A stretch of 64,000 bases of DNA from Gammaproteobacteria bacterium (GCA_017425245.1 JAFOOX010000049.1:1-64000); one strand, 5' to 3'; positions 44,218-55,196 are shown, counted from the first letter of the stretch. Notes: generated by a model from the letters alone, not told the origin. Program-made: numbers and translations.

Positions 44218-45240
44218 TCATGAATCTGTCGGTTCCAGATAGAGATCAAGCGGCGTCTTGGCCGGCTCGCCGGCAATTTCGCGCACCAGTCGCGGCACCA
44301 GAAAACCGGGCAAACGGCGCTGGACCTCGGCCATCAACTGGCGGGCACGGGCGTCGCTGACCTCAAAATGGGCCACCCCGGCCACCCGATCCAGCTGATG
44401 CAGGTAATAGGGCTGGATATCGGCCTGAAACAGCGCCTCGCTCAGGTTCACCAGTGCGTCGCTGCTGTCGTTGACGCCCGCCAGCAGCACCGCCTGATTG
44501 AGCAGCCAGATGCCGGCGCCGCGAATGCGCTGGCAGGCCGTGCGCAGTTCATCATCGATCTCGTTGGCGTGGTTAATGTGCACCACCACCACCGGCTTGA
44601 GGCGGGTGGCGGTTAGCGCCTGCAGCAAGCCGCTGGTCACCCGCGACGGGATCACCACCGGCAGCCGGGTATGCACCCGCAGTCGGGTGATTGAGGGGAT
44701 GGCCGCCAGTTCGCCAATTAGCCAGGCCAGATAGTCATCTTTGGCCATCAATGGATCGCCCCCCGACAGGATCACCTCGCGGATCTGCGGATGGGCGCGC
44801 AGATAGGCGAAGGTCTCGGCCAGTTCGTGGCGGTTGGGGGTTTCGCTGGCGTAGGGGAAATGGCGGCGGAAACAGTAACGGCAGTTAACCGCACAGCCAC
44901 CACGGACGATCAGCAGCACCCGGTTGCCGTACTTGTGCAGCAGCCCGGGGCGGGCGGTCTGGTGCTCGGCGAGTGGATCGAAGCTGAAGCCGGGAGCTTC
45001 AGTAAATTCGGCACGGGCGGTGAGCACCTGCCGCAGCAGCGGATCGGCGCTGTTGCCCGGCTGCATGCGGGCCGCGAAGGGGCGCGGCACCCGCAGCGGA
45101 AACAGTTTGCGGGCGGCCTTGTCGGCGTCTTCTGCAGCAGGCAGCCCGAGCAGCGCGTGCAGCTCGGCCGGATCGGTGATCGCCTCGGCCAGTTGGCGTT
45201 GCCACAGGGTTTCGTCTATGCCCGGATTTTCGGTTATCAT
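44218..45240 (-). CDS. epmB: EF-P beta-lysylation protein EpmB
   Basis: A radical-SAM aminomutase of 340 residues (YjeK). It converts (S)-alpha-lysine to (R)-beta-lysine, which EpmA then attaches to EF-P. The Fe-S cysteines are C116, C120 and C123 in RGGCAVNCRYCFRRHFPYA, and a KAMO-type PLP region follows (ILSGGDPLM). It is divergent from its substrate gene efp, with 44 bases between starts, the same arrangement as in other gammaproteobacteria. EpmA is not in the window. Confidence 0.95.
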   Translation of the reverse strand: MITENPGIDETLWQRQLAEAITDPAELHALLGLPAAEDADKAARKLFPLRVPRPFAARMQPGNSADPLLRQVLTARAEFTEAPGFSFDPLAEHQTARPGLLHKYGNRVLLIVRGGCAVNCRYCFRRHFPYASETPNRHELAETFAYLRAHPQIREVILSGGDPLMAKDDYLAWLIGELAAIPSITRLRVHTRLPVVIPSRVTSGLLQALTATRLKPVVVVHINHANEIDDELRTACQRIRGAGIWLLNQAVLLAGVNDSSDALVNLSEALFQADIQPYYLHQLDRVAGVAHFEVSDARARQLMAEVQRRLPGFLVPRLVREIAGEPAKTPLDLYLEPTDS

Positions 45241-45284
45241 GCGCGCAAATTTTTACCGGATGACCCGTTCGGGTAGGGGACAAA

Positions 45285-45860
45285 ATGGCGTCGTATAGTA
45301 CCAACGAATTCCGTGGTGGGCTCAAAATCATGCTGGACGGCGAGCCGTGCAGCATCATCGAAAACGAGATGGTCAAGCCGGGCAAGGGCCAGGCCTTTAA
45401 CCGCGTGCGTCTGCGCAAGCTGATCAGCGGCAAGGTGCTGGAAAAGACCTTCAAGTCCGGTGACACCGTGGAAGCTGCCGATGTGGTCGACATGGAGCTG
45501 GCCTACCTCTACAACGACGGCGAGTTCTGGCACTTCATGAACAACAGCACCTTCGAGCAGCTGGCCGCCGACGCCAAGGCCGTGGGCGACACTGCCAAGT
45601 GGCTGGTTGAGCAGGATGTGTGCATCCTGACCCTGTGGAACGGCAGCCCGATCGGCGTGACCCCGCCGAACTTCGTTGAACTGGAGATCACCGACACCGA
45701 TCCGGGCGTCAAGGGTGATACCGCTGGTACCGGCGGCAAACCGGCCACCCTCACCACCGGCGCTGTGGTCAAGGTGCCGCTGTTCGTGCAGATCGGTGAA
45801 GTGGTCAAGGTGGATACCCGCAGCGGTGAATACGTCGAGCGCGTTAAAGCCAAAAAGTAA
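45285..45860 (+). CDS. efp: translation elongation factor P
   Basis: A three-domain (KOW/OB) factor of 191 residues that relieves ribosomes stalled at polyproline stretches. The modification target K34 is in [12 protein letters not shown], the site of beta-lysylation by EpmA/EpmB. The C-terminal [18 protein letters not shown] and [18 protein letters not shown] are near-invariant. Its start faces epmB across a short shared promoter region. Confidence 0.98.
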   Translation: MASYSTNEFRGGLKIMLDGEPCSIIENEMVKPGKGQAFNRVRLRKLISGKVLEKTFKSGDTVEAADVVDMELAYLYNDGEFWHFMNNSTFEQLAADAKAVGDTAKWLVEQDVCILTLWNGSPIGVTPPNFVELEITDTDPGVKGDTAGTGGKPATLTTGAVVKVPLFVQIGEVVKVDTRSGEYVERVKAKK

Positions 45861-45878
45861 GCTCTCAGGCTGAAACAA

Positions 45879-45902
45879 CAAGGGCGCCCACGGGCGCCCT
45901 TG
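45879..45902. terminator. bidirectional terminator after efp
   Basis: CAAGGGCGCCC and GGGCGCCCTTG form an 11-base-pair inverted repeat with a very short AC spacer; in RNA the last pairs would open to form the loop. It lies between efp and the convergent DUF808 gene and can serve both directions, though the T-run is poor. Confidence 0.65.
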
Positions 45903-45914
45903 TGCGTTATGGCC

Positions 45915-46826
45915 TTAGCGGTGGTGCAGCAGCTTGTTGGCCAGGGTCACCACCGCCACGATCAGCCCCCCGGCCACCATGCCGATGAGGGCGCTGACCA
46001 AGGTCGGTACTACGGCGCCGACCACCGGCACCAGCTCACCCAGATGCTCAATGGCATGGTGCAGCGGCGCCACGCCGTGAACCAGAATGCCACCACCGAC
46101 CATGAACATGGCGGCGGTGCCAACCACTGCCAGTACCTTCATCAGGATTGGCGCAGCCGCCAGCAGGCCCCGGCCAACCACTTTAACGGCGGCGCCGGCA
46201 CTGCTCTTGGTGCTGAGGTAGACACCAGCGTCATCCATCTTGACGATGGCGGCCACCAGGCCATAAACCCCGATGGTCATCAGCAGCGAGATGCCCACCA
46301 GCACCGCCAGCTGTGAGGTAAAAGCGGCGCCAGCCACGGTGCCCAGGCTGATAACGATGATCTCCGCCGACAGGATGAAATCGGTGCGGATCGCCCCTTT
46401 GATCTTGTCGCGCTCAAAGGCCACCAGATCGATCTGCGGATCAAGCAGCGCATCATGCAGGGCTGCGGCATCCTGTTCTGCCTCAGCCCGGTGCAGCCAT
46501 TTGTGGATCAGTTTTTCCGCACCCTCGAAGCAGAGAAAGGCGCCACCGACCATCAGCAGCGGCGCCACCGCCCAGGGGGCAAAGGCGCTAATGGCCAAAG
46601 CCAGCGGCACCAGAATCGCCTTGTTAAGCAATGACCCCTTGGCCACCGCCCATACCACCGGCAGTTCGCGCTCGGCGCGCACCCCGGTTACCTGCTGGGC
46701 ATTGAGGGCCAGATCATCGCCCAATACGCCGGCGGTTTTCTTGGCCGCCACTTTGGTCATAACAGCCACGTCATCGAGTACCGCAGTGATGTCATCAAGC
46801 AGGGCGAGCAGGCTGGTTCCGGCCAT
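45915..46826 (-). CDS. DUF808 membrane protein
   Basis: A 303-residue polytopic membrane protein of the DUF808 family (E. coli YedI). It starts [48 protein letters not shown], a well conserved family N-terminus. The hydrophobic helices include [37 protein letters not shown] 46826 fits family starts; the long frame to 46964 does not. The function is unknown. Confidence 0.9.
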   Translation of the reverse strand: MAGTSLLALLDDITAVLDDVAVMTKVAAKKTAGVLGDDLALNAQQVTGVRAERELPVVWAVAKGSLLNKAILVPLALAISAFAPWAVAPLLMVGGAFLCFEGAEKLIHKWLHRAEAEQDAAALHDALLDPQIDLVAFERDKIKGAIRTDFILSAEIIVISLGTVAGAAFTSQLAVLVGISLLMTIGVYGLVAAIVKMDDAGVYLSTKSSAGAAVKVVGRGLLAAAPILMKVLAVVGTAAMFMVGGGILVHGVAPLHHAIEHLGELVPVVGAVVPTLVSALIGMVAGGLIVAVVTLANKLLHHR

Positions 46827-46966
46827 AGTGCAGAGGTCCTTCGGGCATGGTGGTCGGGTTGCGGCATGCACGCTGTCACAGTCGTTGCCCGAGAGCAAGA
46901 TGGCCGGCAGTGGCACGCCAACAACGACTAGACTGTGGTGAGCAATGTAGTAAGGGGCGAGCACTG

Positions 46967-49165
46967 ATGGTCAAACCGGCACCGGCTGCCCAGCCGGATC
47001 TCTGTCCAGCCCCCGAGCTACTGGCAGCAACATGGCAGGCCAGTAGCCAGCGGTTGCTCTGGTTTGATGGCAATGGTGCGCTGCTGGCGGCCAGCGATGC
47101 TTTTCGGCACTCCTATGGTGAGCAGGGCCGATTGCAGCCGGGCATGGCCCTGGAGCAGCTAATAACCATGGCTGCGCCAGCGACCCTGTCGCAGCTACGT
47201 AACCCGTTAGCGCTTAGCACTACCCAGATCGGCGCCATGTTGCAGTTGGCCAATGGCCAAATGCAGGCGGTGGTGATCAGTCCGTTACTGCTGGTAGATG
47301 GCTCTACCCTGGCGCTGCTGGTTGACGATCTGGATCGTGCGGGTGAAGACGAGGCGATTCGCTGCCTGCAGCACGACGTGCTGGAGGGGCTCGCTACCGG
47401 CACCGGCCTGATGGCGCTGCTCGAGCTGCTGTGCCTGAGGGTTGAGGCGTTGGCGCCAGAGGTGATCTGCTCGGTGCTGCGCATTGAGGATGGGTTGTTG
47501 CGCCCCGTCGCTGCACCATCCGTGCCGGCGGTCTTCAGTGCCGCCATTGATGGGGTAGCGATCGGCCCGGTGGCGGGCTCATGTGGCACAGCCGCCTGGC
47601 GCGGCGAGGCGGTGATGGTGACTGATATTGCCACCGATCCGCTGTGGGCAGATTTTCGTGGTTTTGCCCTGCCACTGGGGTTGGCCGCTTGCTGGTCGTC
47701 GCCCATTCCTGCCCGCGATGGCCGGATCGTGGGTACTTTTGCTTTCTACTACCGTGAGCCGCGTGGCCCCAGCGATTTTCATATCCGCATGGTGGATGCC
47801 TGTGTTCACCTGTGCAGTCTGGCGATGGAGCATGAAGAAGCCGAGCAGCGCATCAATCAACTGGCCTATTACGACAGCTTGACCGGGCTGGCTAACCGTT
47901 CCCTGCTGCGTGAACGTGGTTTGGCACTGGTGGCTGAGGCCCAGAGTGGACGCCAGCCATTGGCACTGCTGTTTCTTGATGTTGACCGCTTCAAGACCGT
48001 CAATGACTCCCTCGGTCATCCGGTCGGTGACCGCATTTTGATTGAGGTGGCCAACCGGCTGCGGCGGTTACTGGGCGAGCAGGAGCTGGTGGCTCGCCTC
48101 GGTGGCGATGAGTTTGTGGTAGTGCTACCGCGCAGTGATGGCCGCCGTGCTGCTGCGATTGCCGCTAGCCTGTTGCAGGCGCTGACCGAGCGTATCGAGC
48201 TGGACCGCCTGACCCTGTCGCCGACGCTGAGTATGGGGATCAGCCTTTGTCCGGATGATGGTCGCGATTTTGATACCCTGCTCAAGCATGCGGATATCGC
48301 CATGTACCAAGCCAAGGCGGATGGCCGGGCCTGCTTCCGTTTTTTCCTGCAGGAGATGAACGAAATCGCCAGCCGTCGCCTGGAGCTGGAAAGCGCCCTG
48401 CGCCAGGCCCTCAGCCTTGGCCAACTGCAGCTTCACTACCAGCCACAAGTCTGGCTCGATGGCCGTGGCCTGTACGGGGTTGAGGCGTTGGTGCGCTGGC
48501 ACCACCCACAGTGGGGGCCGATGTCGCCGGCGCTGTTCATTCCGTTGGCTGAAGAGTGCGGCCTGATTAACGCCCTGGATGGCTGGGTGCTGGAAACAGC
48601 CTGTGACCAGCTCAGTCAGTGGGACAGCGCCGGCATCGCCATTCCGGCGGTGGCGGTCAACGTCTCCGCCGCGCGCTTTGTCCATGACGATCTGCCGGGC
48701 CATGTCACCACCCTGCTCAAGCGCCACCATCTGGCTGCTTCCCGGCTGACCCTGGAGATCACCGAGCGGCTGATGATGGCCGATGTCGACCGCAGCCGTG
48801 AGGCTTTGGCTCAACTGCATGCCATGGGCGTGAGGCTGGCGGTCGATGATTTCGGTACCGGTTATTCCAGCCTTAGCTATCTCAAGCGTTTTCCGGTCAG
48901 CGAGATCAAGCTGGATCAGAGTTTTGTGCGCGAACTGGAGAGCGACGTCGACGATCGGGCACTAGCAATTGCCGTGATCGGTATCGGCCGCAGTCTCAAT
49001 CAGGTGGTGGTAGCCGAAGGGGTGGAAACCGCTTGGCAGCTTGATTATCTGCGCTCGCAGGGGTGTGACGTGGCTCAGGGCTATCATCTCGGGCGGCCGA
49101 TGTCGGCAACAGCGTTGGCCCAGTGGCTTGCCAGCGAGGGGCCGCGTTGGGGCGTTGGATCGTAA
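46967..49165 (+). CDS. PAS-GAF-GGDEF-EAL cyclic-di-GMP protein
   Basis: A 732-residue cytoplasmic protein. A PAS-like segment ([20 protein letters not shown]) and a GAF-like domain (about 140-290) precede a GGDEF domain with an intact GGDEF at 379-383 ([12 protein letters not shown]) and an EAL domain with E506-A-L ([11 protein letters not shown]) and [13 protein letters not shown]. Both catalytic signatures look active, so it may make or degrade cyclic di-GMP depending on the sensory input. AAGGGG lies nine bases before ATG 46967. A PilZ-like protein is encoded at 30465. Confidence 0.93.
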   Translation: MVKPAPAAQPDLCPAPELLAATWQASSQRLLWFDGNGALLAASDAFRHSYGEQGRLQPGMALEQLITMAAPATLSQLRNPLALSTTQIGAMLQLANGQMQAVVISPLLLVDGSTLALLVDDLDRAGEDEAIRCLQHDVLEGLATGTGLMALLELLCLRVEALAPEVICSVLRIEDGLLRPVAAPSVPAVFSAAIDGVAIGPVAGSCGTAAWRGEAVMVTDIATDPLWADFRGFALPLGLAACWSSPIPARDGRIVGTFAFYYREPRGPSDFHIRMVDACVHLCSLAMEHEEAEQRINQLAYYDSLTGLANRSLLRERGLALVAEAQSGRQPLALLFLDVDRFKTVNDSLGHPVGDRILIEVANRLRRLLGEQELVARLGGDEFVVVLPRSDGRRAAAIAASLLQALTERIELDRLTLSPTLSMGISLCPDDGRDFDTLLKHADIAMYQAKADGRACFRFFLQEMNEIASRRLELESALRQALSLGQLQLHYQPQVWLDGRGLYGVEALVRWHHPQWGPMSPALFIPLAEECGLINALDGWVLETACDQLSQWDSAGIAIPAVAVNVSAARFVHDDLPGHVTTLLKRHHLAASRLTLEITERLMMADVDRSREALAQLHAMGVRLAVDDFGTGYSSLSYLKRFPVSEIKLDQSFVRELESDVDDRALAIAVIGIGRSLNQVVVAEGVETAWQLDYLRSQGCDVAQGYHLGRPMSATALAQWLASEGPRWGVGS

Positions 49166-49191
49166 AAGCGGCGGGTTGAACCCGCCGCTTT
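49165..49191. terminator. terminator between GGDEF-EAL gene and RND operon
   Basis: AAAGCGGCGGG (49165-49175) and CCCGCCGCTTT (49181-49191) form an 11-base-pair stem with a TTGAA loop. It separates the two convergent units and can act on both strands. Confidence 0.7.
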
Positions 49192-49208
49192 GTCATCACC
49201 AATGACCG

Positions 49209-52200
49209 TTACTTCGCGATCTGCGGGCTAATCGCCTCGCCTTCATCGACCTCTGGCAAATGCTCATGGCGCGAGGCCAGGAAGCTGTAGATCACCGGCA
49301 GCACAAACAGGGTGAACAGGGTGCCGATGGTCAGGCCGGCGACGATGACGATACCGATGGAGAAGCGGCTGACCGCCCCCGCCCCTTCCGCCAGCAACAG
49401 CGGGATCAGGCCGGCGACCATGGCCGCGGTGGTCATCAGAATCGGCCGCAAGCGCACCCGGGCGGCCTCGGTGACCGCCGCGATACGATCCTTGCCGTGG
49501 TTGAGCTGTTCCTCTTTGGCCACTTCACAGATCAGAATGCCGTGCTTGGTGATTAGGCCAATCAGGGTCACCAGACCGACCTGCGAATAGATGTTCATGG
49601 TTGCCAGCCCCCAGGCCAGCGCCACCAGCGCACCACAGACCGCCAGCGGCACCGACACCAGAATCACCAGCGGATCGCGGACGCTCTCAAACTGGCTGGC
49701 CAGCACCAAAAAGATGATGGCAATGGCCAGGCCAAAGGTGGCAAAGAGCGCGCTGCCTTCAGTAACGAACTGGCGTGACTCACCGAGGAAGTCGTACTGG
49801 TAGCCCTTGGGTAGCACGTCGGCGGCGATCCCCTCGAGCAGGGCCACGGCGTCGCCCATCGACAGCGCCGGCGCCAAACCGCTGATGGTGACACTGTTGA
49901 GCTGGTTGTAATGGGGCAGGTAGCGGGGTTCGGCCTGCACCTCCAGGCTCAACAGGTTGCCCAGCGGCACTGCGCGGCCATCAGCGGCACGCACGTAGTA
50001 TTGATTGAGCGACTCCGGGTTGAGGCGCAGCGAGCGCTCTACCTGCGGGATCACTTCATAGCTGCGGCCGCCCAGATCGATGCGGTTGACGTAGCCATCG
50101 CTCATCAGCACCCCGAGCGTCTGGGCGATCTGTTGCATGGTGATGCCGTAAGCCCCGGCCTTGTCGCGGTCGATATGGATCTTAAGGCCGGCGGCATCAA
50201 AGGTCAGGTCCATGTCGGTGTAGACGAACTTGCCGCTGGCCTTGATCTTGTCATGAACCGCGTTGGCCACCTCAAACAGGCTTTCGAAGCTGTTGGGGGT
50301 GGTGATCACGAACTGGATCGGCAGGCCACTGGAGGCCCCCGGCAGCTCTGGAAAGGCGAACGCCGAGAACTTCACGCCCGGGATCTCACTCGCCTTGTGT
50401 GCCGCTTCAGCCAGTACCTCAGCCTGGGTGCGATCACGCTCGCCCCAGCTCTTCAGCACCAGAATGCCCATGCCCATGTTGGACTGAGGCACACCGCTGA
50501 ATGACAGCCAGGCCGCCCGTTCGTCAAACTGCAGCTCACGGTCACCCAGCTTCATCTGCTGCTCGATAAAGTCGAGGTTGGCGGTGTTGGGGGCCTTGGC
50601 CATCACCATAAAGGCCCCTTTGTCCTCGCTCGGCGCCAGTTCACTCGGGATCAGTTTGAGCAGCAATGGCAGCGATCCAAAGATGATCAGGGCAAAGATG
50701 ATCACTACGGCCCGCTGCTGCATCACCGCGCCCAGTGCCCGTTCGTAGCCACGGTTGACCCGCTCCAGGGTGTGCTCCACCAGCGTCTCAAAACGGCTGG
50801 GGTTGCTGTGGGCGCGCAGCATCTTGGCGCACATCATCGGCGACAGGGTCAGGGCCACTACGCCAGAGACAAACACAGCACCGGCCAAGGTCAGGGCAAA
50901 TTCCTTGAACAGCGAGCCAGTGAGACCGCCCATCAGGGCGATGGGGGCATAGACCGCGCCCAGGGTGATGGTCATGGCAATCACCGGTCCGGCGATCTCG
51001 CGGGTGCCGACCAACGCCGCCTGGAACGGCGTCTTGCCCTGCTTGATGTGGCGATCCACGTTTTCGACCACGACAATGGCGTCATCCACCACCAGACCAA
51101 TGGCCAGCACCATCGCCAGCAGCGTCATCAGGTTGATAGAGAAGCCAAAGAACTGCATCAGCATCGCCACCCCAACCAGTGACAGCGGAATGGTGATGAT
51201 CGGAATGACCACGGCGCGCAGATTGCCCAGGAACAGGATGATCACCACCAGTACGATGGCGGCAGCCTCAGCGATAGTCTTGACTACTTCGGAGATCGAC
51301 TCTTCGATGGCGATGGTGGAGTCATAAAGCACCATCATCTTCATGGTCGAGGGCAGCTGCTTTTGCAGATCCGGCAACATCAGCCGCACATCATGGGTGA
51401 TGTTGAGCGGGTTGGCCGTAGGCGCCGCATCCAGGCCAACGACCACTGCGTTCTGGCCATTGGCCAGCGCCCGGTAGGTGTCACGGCTCTTCTCCAGTGA
51501 TACCCGGGCGATATCGCCGACGCGCACCACCGATCCGTCGCTTTCGCTTTTGATCACCATCCGTTCCAGTTCGGCGGTGGTCCCTACCTGGGTGTCGGCG
51601 GTGGTGTTAAACACGGTGAAGGTGCCGATGGTCTGGCCCGGTGCAGCCTGCACGTTGTTGGCAGTCAGCGCTTGCACCACCTCAGCGGCGGTCAGATCAA
51701 AGGCGGCCATCCGTGCCGGATCCAGCCAGACGCGCAGCGCGAATTTGACCCCGCCAAACAGGTTGACCTTGGCGACCCCGCCGATGGTGAATAGCTGCGG
51801 CCGGACCACCCGCTCCAGATAGTCATTGAGCTGGCTGGTATTGAGCTCATCGCTGGAAAAAGCGATGTAGATGACCGAGGTGCCACCGCCGGTGGAGATA
51901 TCCACGGTCGGGTCCTCAGCCTCACTGGGCAGCTGCGAACGCACCGAGTTAACCTTGGCCAGAATATTGGCCAAAGCGGCGTTGGGATCGGTGTTGAGCT
52001 TCATGGTCACGGTCACCGTTGACAGGCCGGCGGCACTGCTGGAGGTGATGAAATCAACGTTGTCGGCCTGAGCCACCGCCTGTTCAATCGGCTGGGTAAT
52101 AAAGCCCTGGATCAGATCGGCGCTGGCGCCGTAGTAACTGGTGGTGACGCTGACCACGGTGTTGGTCACTTCGGGGTACTCACGTACCTGCATGTCCTTG

Positions 52201-52286
52201 AGAGCATTAAAGCCCAGCAGCAGGATCAGCAGGCTGATACTGGCCGCCAGCACCGGCCGGCGGATGAAAATGTCGGTAAAGCGCAT
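49209..52286 (-). CDS. RND efflux transporter, HAE1 type
   Basis: A 1025-residue inner-membrane proton antiporter of the AcrB/MexF class. It has twelve predicted helices with two large periplasmic loops. The N-terminus MRFTDIFIRRPVLAASISLLILLLGF and the helix-4 proton-relay motif VVDDAIVVVENVDRHIKQG are diagnostic. It exports drugs or other hydrophobic compounds together with the MFP gene 12 bases upstream. No outer-membrane channel gene is nearby, so a TolC-like partner must be encoded elsewhere. Confidence 0.95.
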   Translation of the reverse strand: MRFTDIFIRRPVLAASISLLILLLGFNALKDMQVREYPEVTNTVVSVTTSYYGASADLIQGFITQPIEQAVAQADNVDFITSSSAAGLSTVTVTMKLNTDPNAALANILAKVNSVRSQLPSEAEDPTVDISTGGGTSVIYIAFSSDELNTSQLNDYLERVVRPQLFTIGGVAKVNLFGGVKFALRVWLDPARMAAFDLTAAEVVQALTANNVQAAPGQTIGTFTVFNTTADTQVGTTAELERMVIKSESDGSVVRVGDIARVSLEKSRDTYRALANGQNAVVVGLDAAPTANPLNITHDVRLMLPDLQKQLPSTMKMMVLYDSTIAIEESISEVVKTIAEAAAIVLVVIILFLGNLRAVVIPIITIPLSLVGVAMLMQFFGFSINLMTLLAMVLAIGLVVDDAIVVVENVDRHIKQGKTPFQAALVGTREIAGPVIAMTITLGAVYAPIALMGGLTGSLFKEFALTLAGAVFVSGVVALTLSPMMCAKMLRAHSNPSRFETLVEHTLERVNRGYERALGAVMQQRAVVIIFALIIFGSLPLLLKLIPSELAPSEDKGAFMVMAKAPNTANLDFIEQQMKLGDRELQFDERAAWLSFSGVPQSNMGMGILVLKSWGERDRTQAEVLAEAAHKASEIPGVKFSAFAFPELPGASSGLPIQFVITTPNSFESLFEVANAVHDKIKASGKFVYTDMDLTFDAAGLKIHIDRDKAGAYGITMQQIAQTLGVLMSDGYVNRIDLGGRSYEVIPQVERSLRLNPESLNQYYVRAADGRAVPLGNLLSLEVQAEPRYLPHYNQLNSVTISGLAPALSMGDAVALLEGIAADVLPKGYQYDFLGESRQFVTEGSALFATFGLAIAIIFLVLASQFESVRDPLVILVSVPLAVCGALVALAWGLATMNIYSQVGLVTLIGLITKHGILICEVAKEEQLNHGKDRIAAVTEAARVRLRPILMTTAAMVAGLIPLLLAEGAGAVSRFSIGIVIVAGLTIGTLFTLFVLPVIYSFLASRHEHLPEVDEGEAISPQIAK

Positions 52287-52298
52287 GAGGAGCTCCCG

Positions 52299-53423
52299 TT
52301 ACAGTGCCGGCAGCTGAGCCGGCGCCTTGATATCAAAGCCCTCGGTTACCACCACCTTGCTACCGTTGGAAAGGCGCAACTGGCCGGTGGTGATCAGCTT
52401 CTGACCCGGCTCCAGCCCTTTGCTGATACGAGCCACCTCGGCTCGCCGTTCGGCAACGGTGATGTCCACCGGTCGCGCCCGCAGTACGGTGGTGCCATTC
52501 TCCAGATGCTCTTCGGCGATAAAGACGTTGTCGCCATAGAGGGTGTAGTTGATGGCGATCTGCGGCACCACCATCTGCTGCTTGAGCATTGGCAGCAGCA
52601 CATTGACCCGGGCGAACATGCCGGAACGCAGCACCTGATCGACATTGGGGATATCTGCCTGTAGTTGAACCATGCCCGATTGGTAGTTCACCGCTGGCTC
52701 AATGGCGGTGATGGTGCCGACAAAGGTCTTCTGCGGGTAGGCATCGACACCCACTTCGATACGCTGACCGACTGCTACCTGCGACAACTGGGTCTGAGGC
52801 AGGGTAAAGCGCAGGCGCATGGTGGAGATATCCTCCAGCCGGACAATCTCAGTGCCGGCATTGAGGTAGTCGCCGAGGAACACGTTGCGCAGGCCGACCA
52901 CCCCGTCAAAGGGCGCCTTGATGGTGCGGCGGTTGATGGTGGCCTGCAGCGAGGCGATCTCAGCCTTGAGCGACAGGAAGTTGGCCACCGCCTCATCGCG
53001 CTGACCTTCGGATACCGAACCTTGGCCAAAGAGCTTCTGCAACCGCTTGGCTTGGGCCTCCATTGCTGGCAGCTTGGCTTTAGCGGCCTCCAGGTTGGCT
53101 TGTTCGACCGTGGCATCCAGGTTGACCAGCAGATCGCCGGCTTTGAGCGCCTGACCGGACTCGAAGCCGATGTTGACGACGGTGCCGGCGGTCTCGCTGG
53201 CCAGGGTCACCCCTTGATAGGGCTCGATAAAACCAAAGGACTCAATCTTAGGCACCCAGTCTTGGGGCAGGACCTCCACCACCGTCACCTTGAACTCCGG
53301 CTCCGGTAGAGAGGCAAAGTACTCACCCATCTTCTTGTATTTATAGATATTGAAGCCGATGACGCTGCCGATCAGCAGCACCACCACGGCGATCATCGCC
53401 ACCAGCCATTTCACTTTGGTCAC
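52299..53423 (-). CDS. RND membrane fusion (adaptor) protein
   Basis: A 374-residue periplasmic adaptor anchored by an N-terminal helix (WLVAMIAVVVLLIGSVIGF). The order of hairpin, lipoyl and beta-barrel segments is canonical: VTLASETAGTVVNIGFESGQALKAGDLL, a coiled-coil hairpin, then IKAPFDGVVGLRNVFLGDYL. It couples the RND pump to the outer-membrane channel. It begins three bases after the TetR stop, in an apparent TetR-MFP-RND operon. Confidence 0.94.
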   Translation of the reverse strand: MTKVKWLVAMIAVVVLLIGSVIGFNIYKYKKMGEYFASLPEPEFKVTVVEVLPQDWVPKIESFGFIEPYQGVTLASETAGTVVNIGFESGQALKAGDLLVNLDATVEQANLEAAKAKLPAMEAQAKRLQKLFGQGSVSEGQRDEAVANFLSLKAEIASLQATINRRTIKAPFDGVVGLRNVFLGDYLNAGTEIVRLEDISTMRLRFTLPQTQLSQVAVGQRIEVGVDAYPQKTFVGTITAIEPAVNYQSGMVQLQADIPNVDQVLRSGMFARVNVLLPMLKQQMVVPQIAINYTLYGDNVFIAEEHLENGTTVLRARPVDITVAERRAEVARISKGLEPGQKLITTGQLRLSNGSKVVVTEGFDIKAPAQLPAL

Positions 53424-53426
53424 GGG

Positions 53427-54014
53427 TCATGCTCCTTCGCAAGTCGCAGAATTCAGGGCGATTGCCTGCCAGCTGGCGGTGGCCAGCTGGCCCAGCGTCA
53501 CATCATCAACAGCGGGAATGAGGCCGAGGTGCTGCTTCTCGGCCAAGGCCACGGCACTGTCCAGGGCAAACAGCCCCAGCAACTGCAAAGGCCAGGGTTT
53601 GACCAAACCGCGCTGACGCATCTGGTCCATCAAATCAATCAAGGGAGCAAACAGCTGCTCTTGCCGTGCCACCAGCGCCAGACGATCGCATTCTGGAGAA
53701 TGGATATAGAACATCCAGCAGCGCAGGGCATCGGGGTTAGCGACAAAATACTGATACAGGCGCAACCAGAAACCGCTCAGCCGCTGAGTGAAGTGTTGCG
53801 CAGGATCGTCACCACTGTTGACGGCAGTAGTTGCCGCGACCATCACTTGCTCCTGCACCGCCTGCAGCAACGCCTTCTTGTCGGCAAAGTAGAGATAGAG
53901 AGTGCCGGTCGCCACCCCGGCTGCGCGAGCCACCGAAGCCATGGTCATGGCGTGGCTGCCGCACTGGGCCAGCTCGCGCTCGGCGGCCTCCAGAATGGCC
54001 TGACGCTTGTCCAT
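53427..54014 (-). CDS. TetR/AcrR-family regulator
   Basis: A 195-residue repressor. The helix-turn-helix is GSHAMTMASVARAAGVATGTLYLYFADKKALLQAV; the C-terminal half forms the ligand and dimer domain. GAGGAG precedes ATG 54014. As the first gene of the pump operon it is expected to repress its own transcript; the palindromic GTCTAGAC at 54044-54051 upstream of the start is a possible operator core. Confidence 0.92.
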   Translation of the reverse strand: MDKRQAILEAAERELAQCGSHAMTMASVARAAGVATGTLYLYFADKKALLQAVQEQVMVAATTAVNSGDDPAQHFTQRLSGFWLRLYQYFVANPDALRCWMFYIHSPECDRLALVARQEQLFAPLIDLMDQMRQRGLVKPWPLQLLGLFALDSAVALAEKQHLGLIPAVDDVTLGQLATASWQAIALNSATCEGA

Positions 54015-54043
54015 GGTGGCTCCTCAAAATGAACGGATATTCA

Positions 54044-54051
54044 GTCTAGAC
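54044..54051. promoter_or_regulatory. candidate operator core upstream of TetR gene
   Basis: GTCTAGAC is a perfect 8-base palindrome 30 bases before the TetR start codon, within the likely promoter region. It is short and only suggestive. Confidence 0.3.
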
Positions 54052-54175
54052 CTGTTCGCTGCCTGCCGCTAGTTGACCGGCGGTTGGATTGTGGCGCGGC
54101 CAAGGCGCAGTGTGGTTGGCCGCCTCTGTCCCTGGCGGTGTACACTGATTGCCACCCTGATTGAGGAGTACCGCC

Positions 54176-54442
54176 ATGATCGATCCGCGCAAACTGGAAG
54201 GGATCGCCCGCCAGATCAGTGAGTCCCTACCCCCTGGCCTGCGCAACTTTGCCCAGGATGTGGAAGCCAAAAGCAAACAGGTTCTGATGGCTCAGCTCAG
54301 TAAGCTGGACCTGGTGACCCGAGAGGAATTTGAGGTTCAGACCCAGGTGCTGCTGCGCACCCGCGAGAAACTCGAAGCACTGGAACAGAAGCTGGCCGAG
54401 CTGGAAGCCAAAAGCAGCGATTCAGTCGCTCAGCAGCAATAG
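54176..54442 (+). CDS. ubiK: ubiquinone biosynthesis accessory factor UbiK
   Basis: An 88-residue protein (E. coli YqiC/UbiK, BMFP family). UbiK binds UbiJ and membrane lipids and supports aerobic ubiquinone synthesis. The sequence [20 protein letters not shown] opens with the family motif, followed by a C-terminal trimeric coiled coil ([21 protein letters not shown]). ATG 54176 follows GAGGAG. The last 21 bases overlap the convergent gene at 54422. Confidence 0.93.
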   Translation: MIDPRKLEGIARQISESLPPGLRNFAQDVEAKSKQVLMAQLSKLDLVTREEFEVQTQVLLRTREKLEALEQKLAELEAKSSDSVAQQQ

Positions 54443-54793
54443 CGGCAACACCGCGCCGAGCAACAACGCAGGAATGGCCCACGGCCACCAGCGCACCACA
54501 CGCGGTTTCAATCGTTTGATTGGCCAGCGACCGCCATCAACCCGGTCCAGCAGCCGTTGGAAGTCATTGCCGGCAAACAGCCAAAAGGGCAAGTAGCGGC
54601 TTACTTCACCCTCGACGGTGAGTAACCGCAACGCTAGCGGACGGGCGGTGTCGCGGCCGGGCCATCGATACTGGCTTAAGGCCAGTCGATCCACGGCAAT
54701 CGGCGAGCCGTTAAAACGTAGGTGTTGGTCGTTGACCAGCAACTTGTCGCCGTTGCGCAAGCGCAAGGCAAGGGTCGGGCGGTGACAGTCCAT
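54422..54793 (-). CDS. small C-terminally anchored membrane protein
   Basis: A 123-residue protein of unknown family. The soluble part ([23 protein letters not shown]) resembles a small beta-rich domain, and the C-terminus has a hydrophobic anchor ([20 protein letters not shown]). ATG 54793 has AGGGG six bases upstream; longer starts at 54811 and 54871 are in frame. It overlaps the ubiK end tail to tail. Confidence 0.5.
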   Translation of the reverse strand: MDCHRPTLALRLRNGDKLLVNDQHLRFNGSPIAVDRLALSQYRWPGRDTARPLALRLLTVEGEVSRYLPFWLFAGNDFQRLLDRVDGGRWPIKRLKPRVVRWWPWAIPALLLGAVLPLLLLSD

Positions 54794-54941
54794 GGCGGGC
54801 CCCTGTGGCATGCAGTCTGTCCCAGCGTAACCGCCGTCACCGCCTTTCCACAAGGGCCAGTTCGCTGGCATCTAGCAGAGCACAATGGCAAAAAGCGCCG
54901 AGTTCAGTATGACCTAGGCTATTGCATGCCCGCTAGCCACG

Positions 54942-55196
54942 CTAAGGCGCGGTCTCACGCTCCAGCTGAATCAGATAAGTAAGTGCCTGCTGACGATTTA
55001 CTCCACACATTGACGATGTTGGCTGCAGGCTGGCACAAACCGCTGGCCGACGCGGATCGGCAAACAGCCGGCAACGCAACTGCTCATCAAGTTCGGGACA
55101 AGGTACGCCGGCCCGCTTGCCGTTGGGCATGCCGGGTAATGGACTGGAGATGGATGGGGCAATACAGCAGGCGGCACAACCGGTGCGACACTCCAT
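54942..55196 (-). CDS. YkgJ-type cysteine-cluster protein
   Basis: An 84-residue protein with [34 protein letters not shown] and later single cysteines, the UPF0153/YkgJ pattern thought to bind zinc or an iron-sulfur cluster. AGGAG precedes ATG 55196. Unlike the remnant at 25095-25250, the cysteine pattern is complete for this short subfamily. The function is unknown. Confidence 0.8.
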   Translation of the reverse strand: MECRTGCAACCIAPSISSPLPGMPNGKRAGVPCPELDEQLRCRLFADPRRPAVCASLQPTSSMCGVNRQQALTYLIQLERETAP